This document shows, in pieces, positions 1 to 7,726 of a DNA stretch of 64,000 nucleotides. The notes under the pieces were generated by a model. That model saw only the letters and a program-made list of their open reading frames with translations. It searched no databases and had not been told where the DNA came from. This stretch comes from an uncultured Prevotella sp. (lineage in GTDB: Bacteria > Bacteroidota > Bacteroidia > Bacteroidales > Bacteroidaceae), in the NCBI GenBank assembly GCA_900543585.1, contig UQRP01000008.1:6631-70630 (forward strand), given 5' to 3'. The position numbers and the translations under genes are program-made. Each line of letters opens with the position of its first letter. Positions within the stretch are counted from its first letter, which is position 1.

Positions 1-129
1 ACAGGCCACACTGGCCAGTTCAACCGGGTTACCCGCTTCGTCGATGACGCGTCCTTTCAGCGTGAAGGTCTGAGCCGACAGACTGACGGCTGACAGCAAT
101 ATGATGATAAACGATATTATTCTCTTCAT
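1..129 (-). CDS. N-terminus of a secreted protein, probably TonB-dependent receptor (cut by window edge)
   Basis: Only the first 43 codons lie in the window; the gene continues leftward past base 1. The start is the ATG complement at 127-129. The visible product has a Lys/Arg start, a hydrophobic core and a signal-peptidase-like LSAQ end, followed by a segment reading FTLKGRVIDEAGNPVELA. That segment is typical of a carboxypeptidase-regulatory-like (CarboxypepD_reg) beta-sandwich, which in Bacteroidetes usually opens SusC/RagA-type TonB-dependent outer-membrane receptors. The receptor identity is inferred from this opening alone. Other secreted proteins with the same domain remain possible. 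Confidence 0.6.
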   Translation of the reverse strand, partial: MKRIISFIIILLSAVSLSAQTFTLKGRVIDEAGNPVELASVAC

Positions 130-255
130 ATTTTAGAATAACGCTTTGACAGATGTTTTATTGCCTTGAGAGGAAATGCTTTTTAGATGGAGGAGGGTCC
201 TTAAAATCATAATCTTCTTCCAAAATATCGTAACAGTTTCATGCTATTAATTCCG

Positions 256-263
256 TACCTTTG
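256..263 (+). promoter_or_regulatory. -7 promoter box for copZ-copA
   Basis: TACCTTTG matches the Bacteroidetes -7 consensus TAnnTTTG and lies 27 bases before the copZ ATG. It also shows that translation does not start at the in-frame ATG at 264, which overlaps the box. Confidence 0.6.
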
Positions 264-290
264 CATCATCAACAAATAAACGATAAGATT

Positions 291-500
291 ATGAAAACAA
301 CATTCACAGTAAATGGTATGAAGTGTGTCCATTGCAAGGCTAACGTAGAGTCTGCTCTTAAGAATCTTAAAGGCGTCTCTGATGCCGTAGTGTCTCTCGA
401 CGACCATAATGTGACGGTAGACTATGATGCGTCGCAGGTCAGCGCTCCGGAGATGAAGGAGGCCGTTGACAACAGTGGTCATTATGAGTTTGTGCTATGA
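291..500 (+). CDS. copZ: Heavy-metal-associated (HMA) domain copper chaperone
   Basis: A 69-residue cytosolic protein that is a single ferredoxin-like HMA domain with the metal-binding loop MKCVHC (Cys12 and Cys15). Such proteins bind Cu(I) and pass it to a copper-exporting P-type ATPase. The start at 291 is chosen over the in-frame ATG at 261-264 because that region is taken up by the promoter box and because the HMA fold begins at MKTTFTVNGM. Its stop codon overlaps the start of the next gene (ATGA at 497-500), so the two are translationally coupled. The metal is inferred to be copper from the partner ATPase; the domain alone would also fit other soft metals. Confidence 0.85.
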   Translation: MKTTFTVNGMKCVHCKANVESALKNLKGVSDAVVSLDDHNVTVDYDASQVSAPEMKEAVDNSGHYEFVL

Positions 501-2395
501 AGCAGACTATTCCTGTAGTGGGCATGGCGTGCGCGTCATGCTCGTCAAACGTAGAGCGCAAGCTGAACTCTCTGTCAGGTATCAACTCAGCTTCGGTGAG
601 CCTGGCTGGCCGTTCAGCTTTGGTGGATTATGACCCGGAGAAGATCTCTCTTGAGACAATGAAGAAGGAGATTAACAATATCGGGTATGACCTCGTCATA
701 GAGAAGGATCGCTCTGTTGAGGAGATTCAAAAACGGGAATATAAGCTTCTGACTCGTAAGACAATCTTGTCATGGCTGCTGTCGATTGCCGGCATGTGTG
801 TCAATATGCATTGGATATCTGTTGGCAGCTTGTCGGTAACCAATCAAGTGGCATTGCTGATAGCACTTGCCAACATGGTGTTCTGTGGTAAAGACTTCTA
901 CATCAATACGCTCAAGCAGCTGCGTCATGGAAGTTCCAATATGGATACCTTGGTGGCTCTGAGTACAAGCATCACTTTTGTCTTCAGCACCTATAACGTA
1001 TTTTGGGGAGACCTTACCCTTACCTATTTTGACTCGTGTGGGATGATTATCACCTTTGTCCTCACTGGCAGGATGTTGGAAGAAAAAGCGAAGGATGGCA
1101 CCGCCACCAGCATACGTCAGTTGATGGGCATGGCCCCCAAGACAGCTCATATCGTAGAGGGAGGAGAGGTCAGCGAAGTTCCTATTTCCACCATTGATGT
1201 AGGCGATATTCTTGAGGTTCGTCCAGGCGAGAAGGTCCCTGTCGATGGTGAAGTCATCTCAGCCGAGAGCTTTATGACTTCCGATGCCGCCTATGTCGAT
1301 GAAAGTATGATAACGGGTGAGCCAACGCCGGCAGAGAAGAAGAAAGGCTCCAAGGTCCTCGCTGGTACCATCCCCTCTCAAGGCAAGTTTCGGATGCGCG
1401 CCCGTCAGGTGGGAGAGAATACAGCCTTGGCTCATATCATCCGCATGGTGCAGGAAGCAGAGGGCAGCAAGGCGCCGGTGCAGCGTATCGTAGACAAGGC
1501 CGTTCGGGTCTTCGTCCCTGTTGTCGGTGCCTTAGCAGTAATCACGTTTGTGCTCTGGATAGTACTTGGAGGTACAGCCATGTTGCCTAAGGCCATCATC
1601 TCAGCGGTGACCGTACTTGTCATCGCATGTCCGTGTGCGATGGGACTTGCCACTCCTACGGCCTTGATGGTTGGTATTGGTAAGGCGGCCGATAAGCACA
1701 TATTGATAAAAGACGCTACCGCCTTGGAGCGTTTAAGAAAGGTTGACGTCTTGGTAACTGATAAGACCGGGACGTTGACAATACCTAATAAGGATGTCGA
1801 TTTTACCAAGGCTGACAGCCTTCCCCTTGAAGACAGGGAGAAGCTTAAACCCAATGCTCGTGAGGCTATGGAAGTGCTTCAGAAAGACGGGATTGATGTC
1901 TGGATGATGAGTGGCGACAAGGAGGAAGCGGCGAAGTATTGGGCTGATAAGGCAGGTATAGGGCATTACAAGGCAAAATGTGTGCCTACTGATAAGGAAG
2001 ACCTTGTCAGAAAGCTGAAATCAGAAGGCAAAACAGTGGCGATGATTGGTGATGGTATCAATGACACCCAAGCACTTGCCCTGTCGGATGTGAGTATTGC
2101 CATCGGTACTGGCACTGATGTTGCTATGGATGTGGCACAGGTGACCCTTATGACAGATGACCTCAGTGCCCTGCCTTATAGCGTGAAGTTGAGTCGCAAG
2201 ACGGTGCGCATGATTTGGGAGAACCTGTTCTGGGCTTTCATCTACAATATCATTTGCATTCCTATCGCCGGGGGCATTCTCTATCTGTTCTATGACAAGC
2301 CGCCGATAGAGCTGACACCTATGTGGGGCAGTGCTCTGATGGCTTTCTCCAGCGTCAGTGTGGTCTTGAACAGCCTGAGGCTGAAGTTCGCCTGA
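497..2395 (+). CDS. copA: Copper-translocating P1B-type ATPase lacking most of the nucleotide-binding domain
   Basis: A 632-residue membrane ATPase predicted to export Cu(I). It has one N-terminal HMA domain (CASC, Cys12/Cys15), the transmembrane metal site CPC at about 378-380, the actuator TGEP, the phosphorylation loop DKTGT with Asp at about 422, and the hinge GDGIND at about 518. Only about 96 residues separate DKTGT from GDGIND, roughly half the usual distance. Nearly the whole N domain, including the HP motif that contacts ATP, is absent, while the flanking P domain (LKPNAREAM, MMSGDK) is intact. The reading frame is open and conserved on both sides, so this looks like a genuine deletion and not a frameshift. 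Either it is a shortened family variant or a transporter with altered ATP use. Follows copZ with an overlap of 4 bases. Confidence 0.88.
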   Translation: MKQTIPVVGMACASCSSNVERKLNSLSGINSASVSLAGRSALVDYDPEKISLETMKKEINNIGYDLVIEKDRSVEEIQKREYKLLTRKTILSWLLSIAGMCVNMHWISVGSLSVTNQVALLIALANMVFCGKDFYINTLKQLRHGSSNMDTLVALSTSITFVFSTYNVFWGDLTLTYFDSCGMIITFVLTGRMLEEKAKDGTATSIRQLMGMAPKTAHIVEGGEVSEVPISTIDVGDILEVRPGEKVPVDGEVISAESFMTSDAAYVDESMITGEPTPAEKKKGSKVLAGTIPSQGKFRMRARQVGENTALAHIIRMVQEAEGSKAPVQRIVDKAVRVFVPVVGALAVITFVLWIVLGGTAMLPKAIISAVTVLVIACPCAMGLATPTALMVGIGKAADKHILIKDATALERLRKVDVLVTDKTGTLTIPNKDVDFTKADSLPLEDREKLKPNAREAMEVLQKDGIDVWMMSGDKEEAAKYWADKAGIGHYKAKCVPTDKEDLVRKLKSEGKTVAMIGDGINDTQALALSDVSIAIGTGTDVAMDVAQVTLMTDDLSALPYSVKLSRKTVRMIWENLFWAFIYNIICIPIAGGILYLFYDKPPIELTPMWGSALMAFSSVSVVLNSLRLKFA

Positions 2396-2398
2396 TGT

Positions 2399-3190
2399 TT
2401 ACTTTTGGTAATCGTACTTTCGGTTGTAGCCAAATCCGGATTTAGGATACCAGTCTTTTTCTACTGAAATTTGCAGTGAGAAGTTATGATTGGGTGTCCA
2501 CCGGACGGCTGCACCGAGACGGTCGCCAAAAGGATTGTATCCGAAGCAACCATCATAATAGTCGTAGAAGCCTGGATAGCCATAGTAATAAGGATAGCCA
2601 TATCCAGCCATGCCACTATTGGCAAGAGACTTCTGTCCATAGATGTAGGCTGACCAGTGCTCATCGAAGTTGTAGCCTAATTCTCCATATAGTCCTCCGT
2701 TGGTGATATTGATACCATCCCAGTTGAGGTGGTTCATATATCCTCCTACGGTCAGCCATCCGCGTTTTCCTAATGGGGCGGTGTAGTCCAGATTGACATT
2801 CTGAGCGAATCCGGCGCCATGAGGCGCTCCCTTCCCAAAGCCCGCCATGACGCTCAGTCCTACACTGCCATGCAGGGCTCCTTTGCTTTTCTCTTCTCTC
2901 TGAGGCTTGATGGACGCGAGGCTTACAGAAGATGTGTCGGCAATCTCACCACCTCCCTGGTATGAATAGTCCTGTGCTGGCGTCTTGATAAACGGCGAGC
3001 CTACCGCCTGCCAGGTAGAGCCAGTAGCTGGGTTGGTCTGCAACAAGGCAGAGCCGGGTACAAATCTGACTGCACCATGGTTGTTGATGATGGTGGATTC
3101 GCGCTGGGCCCAGGTGGAGACGGAGAAGACAGTGAAGATGAGGAGGGCAAGTCCTCGTAATAGAATGAATCTGATATTTCTGTTGTTCAT
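2399..3190 (-). CDS. Secreted protein of unknown function, possible outer-membrane beta-barrel
   Basis: I do not recognise the family. The 263-residue product has a clear signal peptide (MNNRNIRFILLRGLALLIFTV, cleavage near STWAQ), so it leaves the cytoplasm. The second half has alternating aromatic and polar residues and repeated short segments such as GWLTVGGYMNH and HWSAYIYGQKS, with a Tyr/Gly/Pro-rich stretch near residues 200-220 and a final FSLQISVEKDW. This pattern suits a small beta-barrel in the outer membrane but is not diagnostic. It converges on copA with only 3 bases between the stop codons and no visible terminator. A -7 box (3210-3217) lies 19 bases upstream of the start. Confidence 0.65.
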   Translation of the reverse strand: MNNRNIRFILLRGLALLIFTVFSVSTWAQRESTIINNHGAVRFVPGSALLQTNPATGSTWQAVGSPFIKTPAQDYSYQGGGEIADTSSVSLASIKPQREEKSKGALHGSVGLSVMAGFGKGAPHGAGFAQNVNLDYTAPLGKRGWLTVGGYMNHLNWDGINITNGGLYGELGYNFDEHWSAYIYGQKSLANSGMAGYGYPYYYGYPGFYDYYDGCFGYNPFGDRLGAAVRWTPNHNFSLQISVEKDWYPKSGFGYNRKYDYQK

Positions 3191-3209
3191 TATTTCGTTT
3201 CTTTTGTAG

Positions 3210-3217
3210 CAAAATTA
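3210..3217 (-). promoter_or_regulatory. -7 promoter box for the 2399-3190 gene
   Basis: On the minus strand this reads TAATTTTG, a full match to TAnnTTTG, 19 bases upstream of the ATG. Confidence 0.55.
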
Positions 3218-3299
3218 CTCATTACGGGCGTTACGAGATACGTTTTTTATCTTTTTTATGCCAAAATCGCCCTTTTTCTAAATTTTTTGGCCATTTTTC

Positions 3300-3330
3300 T
3301 TGCAGGTCTTAAAGAAAAGCTATAATTTTG
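3300..3330 (+). promoter_or_regulatory. Promoter of the aromatic amino-acid operon
   Basis: A -33 TTG at 3300-3302 and a -7 box TAATTTTG at 3323-3330 are separated by 20 bases, the usual Bacteroidetes geometry. The leader-peptide ATG follows 25 bases after the -7 box. Confidence 0.65.
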
Positions 3331-3355
3331 CCCTCGTAAAATAAGAAAGACAGTT

Positions 3356-3430
3356 ATGAACGCATACGCAACATATTCCTATTATTACTTTTACTTTGCA
3401 AGAAATTGTGAAGCGGGAAGTTGCGTGTAA
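3356..3430 (+). CDS. Tyr/Phe-rich leader peptide of the pheA operon
   Basis: A 24-codon ORF lies between the promoter and a strong terminator. Its product has six Tyr (codons 4, 7, 9, 10, 11, 13) and two Phe (12, 14), with the core SYYYFYFA at codons 8-15. A run of the amino acids made by the downstream operon is the signature of ribosome-mediated transcription attenuation. Codons 19-21 (bases 3410-3418) read GAAGCGGGA, the exact complement of the first nine bases of the terminator stem (3481-3489). A ribosome stalled on the Tyr/Phe codons would leave 3410-3418 free to form an antiterminator. A ribosome reaching the stop codon would cover it and let the terminator form. The mechanism is inferred; the sequence elements are directly visible. 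Confidence 0.82.
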   Translation: MNAYATYSYYYFYFARNCEAGSCV

Positions 3431-3515
3431 ATTTCAACTTAAGACTAAGGTATAACCTAAGGATAAGGTATACGTCAAGGTCCCGCTTCAAGAATATTGA
3501 GGCGGGATTTTTGTT
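3410..3515 (+). promoter_or_regulatory. Transcription attenuator: alternative antiterminator (3410-3418 with 3481-3489) and terminator (3481-3515)
   Basis: The terminator is an 11-bp stem: TCCCGCTTCAA pairs with TTGAGGCGGGA around the loop GAATA, followed by a T-rich run (3508-3515). Its 5' arm is also perfectly complementary to GAAGCGGGA inside the leader ORF, giving a mutually exclusive antiterminator. The region between (3431-3480) contains repeated aaggta/acctaa words that could add secondary pairing. The pheA start is 33 bases after the terminator. Confidence 0.8.
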
Positions 3516-3547
3516 TACGACCCTTAGACATTAGTTTAAAAGAAGAT

Positions 3548-4378
3548 ATGAAGAGAATAGCAATACAAGGCATGCGTGGTTCGTTTCACGACATAGCGGC
3601 GCATGAGTATTTTCAAGGAGAGCAGGTGCAGATTATCTGTTGTGACACTTTTGAAGAGGTCTTCGGAAACATCCACAAGGACCCTACCGTCATAGGCATG
3701 CTTGCTATTGAGAATACCATTGCCGGTTCACTGCTCCACAACTATGAGCTGTTACGGGACAGCGGTACCACTATCGTTGGCGAACACAAATTGCATATCA
3801 CTCATAGCATCTGCTGTTTGCCCGATGATGACTGGACAACGATTCATGAGGTTCATTCACATCCGGTGGCTTTGATGCAGTGTCGTAACTATCTTTCTAA
3901 TCATCCTGAACTTAAAATCGTAGAGGGCGAGGACACGGCAGGCAGCGCACAATATATTTATGAGCATCAGTGCCATGGGTGGTCGGCCATCTGCCATGCC
4001 GATGCAGCGCGGATGTATAATATGAAGGTGCTTGAAGACCATATAGAAGACAATAAGCATAATTTCACCCGTTTCCTTGTTGTCTCTGATCCTCATAAGG
4101 CTGACTTCCTTCGGCCGCTCAATCAATCGAACAAGGCCAGTCTCGTCTTCTCACTTCCTCATGCTGAGGGCTCGCTTTCCAAAGTCCTTACGATTCTTAG
4201 CTTTTATGATATTAATCTTACGAAGATACAGTCCTTACCTGTCATTGGTCATGAGTGGGAGTATATGTTCTATGTAGATGTCACTTATGAGGATCTTATC
4301 CGATACCGCCAGTCCATAGACGCAATAACCCCATTGACCAAGAGTCTGAAGATTCTCGGCGAGTATAGTGCAGCATAA
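3548..4378 (+). CDS. pheA: Prephenate dehydratase
   Basis: Converts prephenate to phenylpyruvate, the committed step to phenylalanine, in the cytosol. The 276-residue protein has the prephenate dehydratase periplasmic-binding-like fold (IQGMRGSFHDIAAHEYF at the start, the catalytic TRF motif in NFTRFLVVSD near residue 180) followed by an ACT domain from about residue 195 (ASLVFSLPHAEGSLSKVL). The ACT motif usually written ESRP reads KIQSLP here, so Phe feedback may differ. There is no fused chorismate mutase; that activity sits on the third gene of the operon. The ATG at 3548 is chosen because the in-frame upstream codons lie inside the attenuator. First gene of a four-gene operon, under leader-peptide control. 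Confidence 0.92.
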   Translation: MKRIAIQGMRGSFHDIAAHEYFQGEQVQIICCDTFEEVFGNIHKDPTVIGMLAIENTIAGSLLHNYELLRDSGTTIVGEHKLHITHSICCLPDDDWTTIHEVHSHPVALMQCRNYLSNHPELKIVEGEDTAGSAQYIYEHQCHGWSAICHADAARMYNMKVLEDHIEDNKHNFTRFLVVSDPHKADFLRPLNQSNKASLVFSLPHAEGSLSKVLTILSFYDINLTKIQSLPVIGHEWEYMFYVDVTYEDLIRYRQSIDAITPLTKSLKILGEYSAA

Positions 4379-4406
4379 CGATAATCAACTTAAAGGTAGC
4401 ATAAAT

Positions 4407-5570
4407 ATGAAACCAGCAGATAGAGTAGACAGTGTTCAAGAATATTACTTCAGCCGCAAGCTGAAGGAAGTGGCAAAGCTCAATGCAGAGGGCCTGGACA
4501 TCATTTCCTTGGCTATCGGTTCTCCCGACATGCCCCCATCCAAGCAGACTATCGATAAGCTCTGCGAGGTGGCCAGCGACCCCAATGCCCATGGCTATCA
4601 GCCTACGAGTGGACTCCCTGAACTTCACAAGGCTATGGCAGGTTTCTACCATCGTGTCTATGGCGTTGACCTTGACCCCATGACGGAGATACAGCCCATC
4701 ATCGGCTCCAAGGAAGGAATCATGTATGTCACGTTGGCGTTCTGCAATCCGGGCGATAAGGTCTTAATTCCGGATCCTGGTTATCCTACTTATACAGCTG
4801 TGAATAAAATTTTCGGGACACAGATTGTCAATTACGACCTTCGTGAAGATAATGGTTGGCAGCCCGACTTTGACCAGTTGGAGAAGATGGACCTCAGTGG
4901 CGTCAAGGTGATGTGGGCCAATTATCCGAATATGCCTACTGGTGGCAATGCCAGAATTGAGACATTAGAGCGGCTTGTAGACTTTGCCAAACGCCATGAC
5001 ATTCTTGTCGTCAACGACAACCCCTATTCGCTGATACTGAATGAGCATCCTATGAGTATCATGCAGGTGCCTGGCGCTAAGGACTATTGCGTGGAGTTCA
5101 ATTCGATGTCAAAGAGCCATAACATGCCAGGATGGCGTGTGGCCATGATGATAAGCAACAAAGAGTATATCTCATGGATGTTCAAGATACAGAGCAACAT
5201 AGAGAACGGCACCTTTAAGGGCATACAGCTCGCCGCTGCTGAGGCTTACAACACGAATACGCCTGAGTGGCATCGTGTGAACAACATTGAGAACTACAGT
5301 CGCCGCCGCGCTATTGCCGAGGATATCATGCGCGCTCTGGACTGCACCTTCGATCCCTCTCAGGTAGGTATGTTCCTTTGGGGCAGAATTCCGGATAAAT
5401 ATAAAGATGTGGAAGAGCTCACAGAGAAGGTGCTGCATGAGGCCCGCGTATTTATCACGCCCGGTTTCATTTTCGGCAACAATGGTAAACGCTATATCCG
5501 CATCAGCCTCTGCGCCAAGGACGAGAAGATGCAGGAGGCATTACGTAGAATAAAGGCATTAAAAAAATAA
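4407..5570 (+). CDS. Class I/II PLP-dependent aminotransferase (probable aromatic amino-acid aminotransferase)
   Basis: A 387-residue fold-type I aminotransferase. Visible landmarks are the substrate-loop AIGSPDMPPS, the Asn/Tyr PLP contacts in NYPNMPTGG and NDNPYS, and the Schiff-base lysine in SMSKSHNMPGWR at about Lys236. By sequence it resembles the aspartate/diaminopimelate aminotransferase-like group. Its position between pheA and the DAHP synthase-chorismate mutase gene suggests it carries out the final transamination of phenylpyruvate and hydroxyphenylpyruvate, which is an inference from context. The ATG at 4407 gives a normal N-terminus; an in-frame upstream ATG at 4368 overlaps the end of pheA and is less likely. 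Confidence 0.85.
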   Translation: MKPADRVDSVQEYYFSRKLKEVAKLNAEGLDIISLAIGSPDMPPSKQTIDKLCEVASDPNAHGYQPTSGLPELHKAMAGFYHRVYGVDLDPMTEIQPIIGSKEGIMYVTLAFCNPGDKVLIPDPGYPTYTAVNKIFGTQIVNYDLREDNGWQPDFDQLEKMDLSGVKVMWANYPNMPTGGNARIETLERLVDFAKRHDILVVNDNPYSLILNEHPMSIMQVPGAKDYCVEFNSMSKSHNMPGWRVAMMISNKEYISWMFKIQSNIENGTFKGIQLAAAEAYNTNTPEWHRVNNIENYSRRRAIAEDIMRALDCTFDPSQVGMFLWGRIPDKYKDVEELTEKVLHEARVFITPGFIFGNNGKRYIRISLCAKDEKMQEALRRIKALKK

Positions 5571-5623
5571 TAACACACTATTGGGATAGAGCTTCTCTTC
5601 TCAGTAATAAAAATCTTGAGGTT

Positions 5624-6694
5624 ATGGAATTGGAACTTGAACCATTAAATTTGCCATCTGACAATGGTGGCGACCGCCCATTGGTTATTGCCGGCCCGTG
5701 CTCGGCAGAGACAGAGGAACAAGTGATGACAACCGCCCGTGAGCTTGCCGCCAAAGGCTGCCATATGTTCCGTGCCGGTGTTTGGAAACCGCGTACCAAG
5801 CCCGGAGGCTTCGAGGGTAATGGCGAGAAGGCATTGCCTTGGATGCAGGAGGTGAAGAAAGAGACGGGCATGCTGACAGCCATAGAAGTGGCTACACCCG
5901 AACATGTTGAGTTAGCCCGCAAGTATGGCATTGACATTCTGTGGGTAGGTGCGCGCACTACTGCCAACCCCTTTGCCATGCAGGAGCTTGCTGACAGTTT
6001 GAAGGGCTTTGAGGGTCCCGTCCTCGTAAAGAATCCTGTCAATCCTGATCTGGAACTGTGGATAGGAGCACTGCAGCGCATCAACCAGGCAGGCATCAAG
6101 CGCTTAGGTGCCATTCACCGTGGCTTCTCCAGCTACGACAAGAAGATATACCGCAACCTGCCCCAATGGCACATCCCCATTGAATTGCGCCGCCGCATCC
6201 CCAACCTGCCCATCATCTGCGACCCAAGCCACATCGGCGGAAAGCGCGAACTGGTTGCCCCCCTCTGCCAGCAGGCAATGGACTTAGGATTCAACGGGCT
6301 GATTGTGGAGAGCCACTGCAATCCCGAGAAGGCGTGGACAGATGCCAGCCAGCAGGTGTCGCCTGATATCCTTGACTACATCCTCAGTCTGTTGGTAGTC
6401 AGAAGCGAGCATTCCACAACAGAGGGCTTGCGACAGCTTCGGTCCCAGATTGATGAGCTTGACAATCAGCTTATGGACCTCCTGGCAAAGCGCTTCCGTG
6501 TTTGCCGTGAGATAGGAACCTTCAAGAAGGAGCACAATATGACAGTCCTCCAGGCCAGCCGATACAGTGAGATCTTGGAGAAGCGTGGCGCCCAGGCATC
6601 ACTTTGCGGAATGTCGCCGGAATTCGCTGCCCATATCTTTGAACTCGTCCATGAGGAGAGTGTGAGACAGCAGTTGCAGATAGTTAACGAATAA
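5624..6694 (+). CDS. Bifunctional DAHP synthase / chorismate mutase
   Basis: Catalyses the first step of the shikimate pathway (phosphoenolpyruvate plus erythrose 4-phosphate to DAHP) and also chorismate to prephenate. Residues 15-265 are an AroA(Q)/KDSA-type DAHP synthase with GPCSAE, KPRTKPGGF, KNPVNP and CDPSHIGGKRE. Residues 270-356 form an AroQ-type chorismate mutase helix bundle (LRQLRSQIDELDNQLMDLL, with conserved RFRVCREIG). This synthase-first fusion is common in Bacteroidetes, and the mutase domain often acts as the allosteric sensor of the synthase. It supplies prephenate to PheA and TyrA from the same operon. Confidence 0.92.
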   Translation: MELELEPLNLPSDNGGDRPLVIAGPCSAETEEQVMTTARELAAKGCHMFRAGVWKPRTKPGGFEGNGEKALPWMQEVKKETGMLTAIEVATPEHVELARKYGIDILWVGARTTANPFAMQELADSLKGFEGPVLVKNPVNPDLELWIGALQRINQAGIKRLGAIHRGFSSYDKKIYRNLPQWHIPIELRRRIPNLPIICDPSHIGGKRELVAPLCQQAMDLGFNGLIVESHCNPEKAWTDASQQVSPDILDYILSLLVVRSEHSTTEGLRQLRSQIDELDNQLMDLLAKRFRVCREIGTFKKEHNMTVLQASRYSEILEKRGAQASLCGMSPEFAAHIFELVHEESVRQQLQIVNE

Positions 6695-6698
6695 GAAA

Positions 6699-6735
6699 GA
6701 CGGGGAGTGGGTGAGAAAAGGCTCACTCCTTTTCT
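6699..6735 (+). terminator. Hairpin between the DAHP synthase-mutase gene and tyrA
   Basis: GGAGTG/CACTCC (or the alternative GTGAG/CTCAC) can pair around a short loop, followed by ttttctcct. It is weaker than the other terminators here and might reduce tyrA expression or serve as a processing site rather than end the transcript. Confidence 0.4.
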
Positions 6736-6750
6736 CCTATAATCTTGATA

Positions 6751-7533
6751 ATGAAAATATTAATAATGGGAGCTGGAAAGATGGGCTCCTTCTTTATCGA
6801 TCTTTTGAGTTTCGACCATGAGGTTGCAGTTGTTGAGAAAGACGCTAAACGGATGCGGTTTACGTACAACTGCCAGAGGTTTACTACGATGGATGAGGTG
6901 AAGGCTTTTGCACCTGATCTCGTCATCAACGCCGTTACGGTCAAGTACACCATTCCGGCTTTCGAAGAGATTCTTCCCTATCTGCCACAGAATTGCATCA
7001 TCTCGGATATTGCTTCTGTGAAGACAGGGCTGAAGGACTTCTATGAGAAGACAGGACACCCATATACCTCTACCCACCCTATGTTTGGTCCTACTTTTGC
7101 CAATCTCAACCAACTCTCAGAAGAGAATGCTATCATTATCAGCGAGGGGGATTATATGGGCAGAATCTTCTTCCGCGACCTTTACAGTCGTCTGGGCCTG
7201 CATATCTATGAGTATACCTTTGAGGAGCATGACAAGACGGTGGCCTACTCTTTGTCAATACCGTTTGTCTCCACATTCGTCTTTGCTGCCGTCATGAAGC
7301 ATCAGGATGCTCCTGGCACAACCTTCAAACGGCATATGGGTATTGCCAAGGGGGTGCTGTCTGAAGACGACTACCTGCTTCAGGAGATTCTCTTCAATCC
7401 TTATACCCATGACCAGGTGGCACAAATACGCACCGAACTCAAAGAGCTCCTTCAGATTATAGACAATAAAGATGCGCAAGGCATGAAGGCGTATTTTACA
7501 AAGATAAGGAAAAATGTTGCCGAGCAAGAATAA
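6751..7533 (+). CDS. tyrA: Prephenate dehydrogenase
   Basis: Oxidatively decarboxylates prephenate to 4-hydroxyphenylpyruvate with NAD(P)+, the tyrosine branch. The 260-residue protein starts with a Rossmann nucleotide-binding motif GAGKMGSF (residues 7-14), and contains DIASVK and the THPMFGPT segment typical of TyrA (substrate-binding histidine). It is compact and has no C-terminal ACT domain, so feedback control may rest on the attenuator. The start is the ATG at 6751; an upstream TTG at 6745 is unlikely. Last gene of the operon, closed by the terminator at 7550-7588. Confidence 0.9.
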   Translation: MKILIMGAGKMGSFFIDLLSFDHEVAVVEKDAKRMRFTYNCQRFTTMDEVKAFAPDLVINAVTVKYTIPAFEEILPYLPQNCIISDIASVKTGLKDFYEKTGHPYTSTHPMFGPTFANLNQLSEENAIIISEGDYMGRIFFRDLYSRLGLHIYEYTFEEHDKTVAYSLSIPFVSTFVFAAVMKHQDAPGTTFKRHMGIAKGVLSEDDYLLQEILFNPYTHDQVAQIRTELKELLQIIDNKDAQGMKAYFTKIRKNVAEQE

Positions 7534-7549
7534 CGGCAGAAAATGAAAT

Positions 7550-7588
7550 ATAAAAGCTCCAAATGGATTTTCCATTTGGAGCTTTTAT
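7550..7588 (+). terminator. Bidirectional terminator between tyrA and the 7588-7716 microprotein gene
   Basis: A perfect 17-bp inverted repeat (7550-7566 and 7572-7588) with a 5-base loop, A-rich on one side and T-rich on the other, so it can work for both converging genes. The minus-strand gene's stop codon begins at its edge. Confidence 0.85.
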
Positions 7589-7716
7589 TATAGAGCCTCG
7601 TCATCAGGCTTATGGAGCTGTCGTTTTATTTTCGGCATATGCTTCTTGTTACGTAGCCATGCTTGTTTACGTTCTTCGTAATCTTGTCTGTGACGCTCAA
7701 GAAAGTTGTCTGCCAT
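7588..7716 (-). CDS. Conserved-looking 42-aa basic microprotein
   Basis: A short ORF reading MADNFLERHRQDYEERKQAW at the start and ending KIKRQLHKPDDEAL. It is highly charged, probably a single amphipathic helix, with no signal or membrane segment. I recall closely similar short proteins annotated as hypothetical or, misleadingly, dehydrogenase in Bacteroidetes genomes; the function is unknown. It lies 10 bases downstream of the DUF4270 gene start region on a stretch with no competing ORF, and its stop codon abuts a strong terminator, which supports it being transcribed. It is probably the last gene of the GT5-DUF4270 transcript. Confidence 0.65.
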   Translation of the reverse strand: MADNFLERHRQDYEERKQAWLRNKKHMPKIKRQLHKPDDEAL

Positions 7717-7726
7717 AATAAATGCT

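Noticed and set aside
261..290. Upstream ATG start for copZ
   Set aside because: The extra residues derive from the promoter region; the HMA fold begins at 291.
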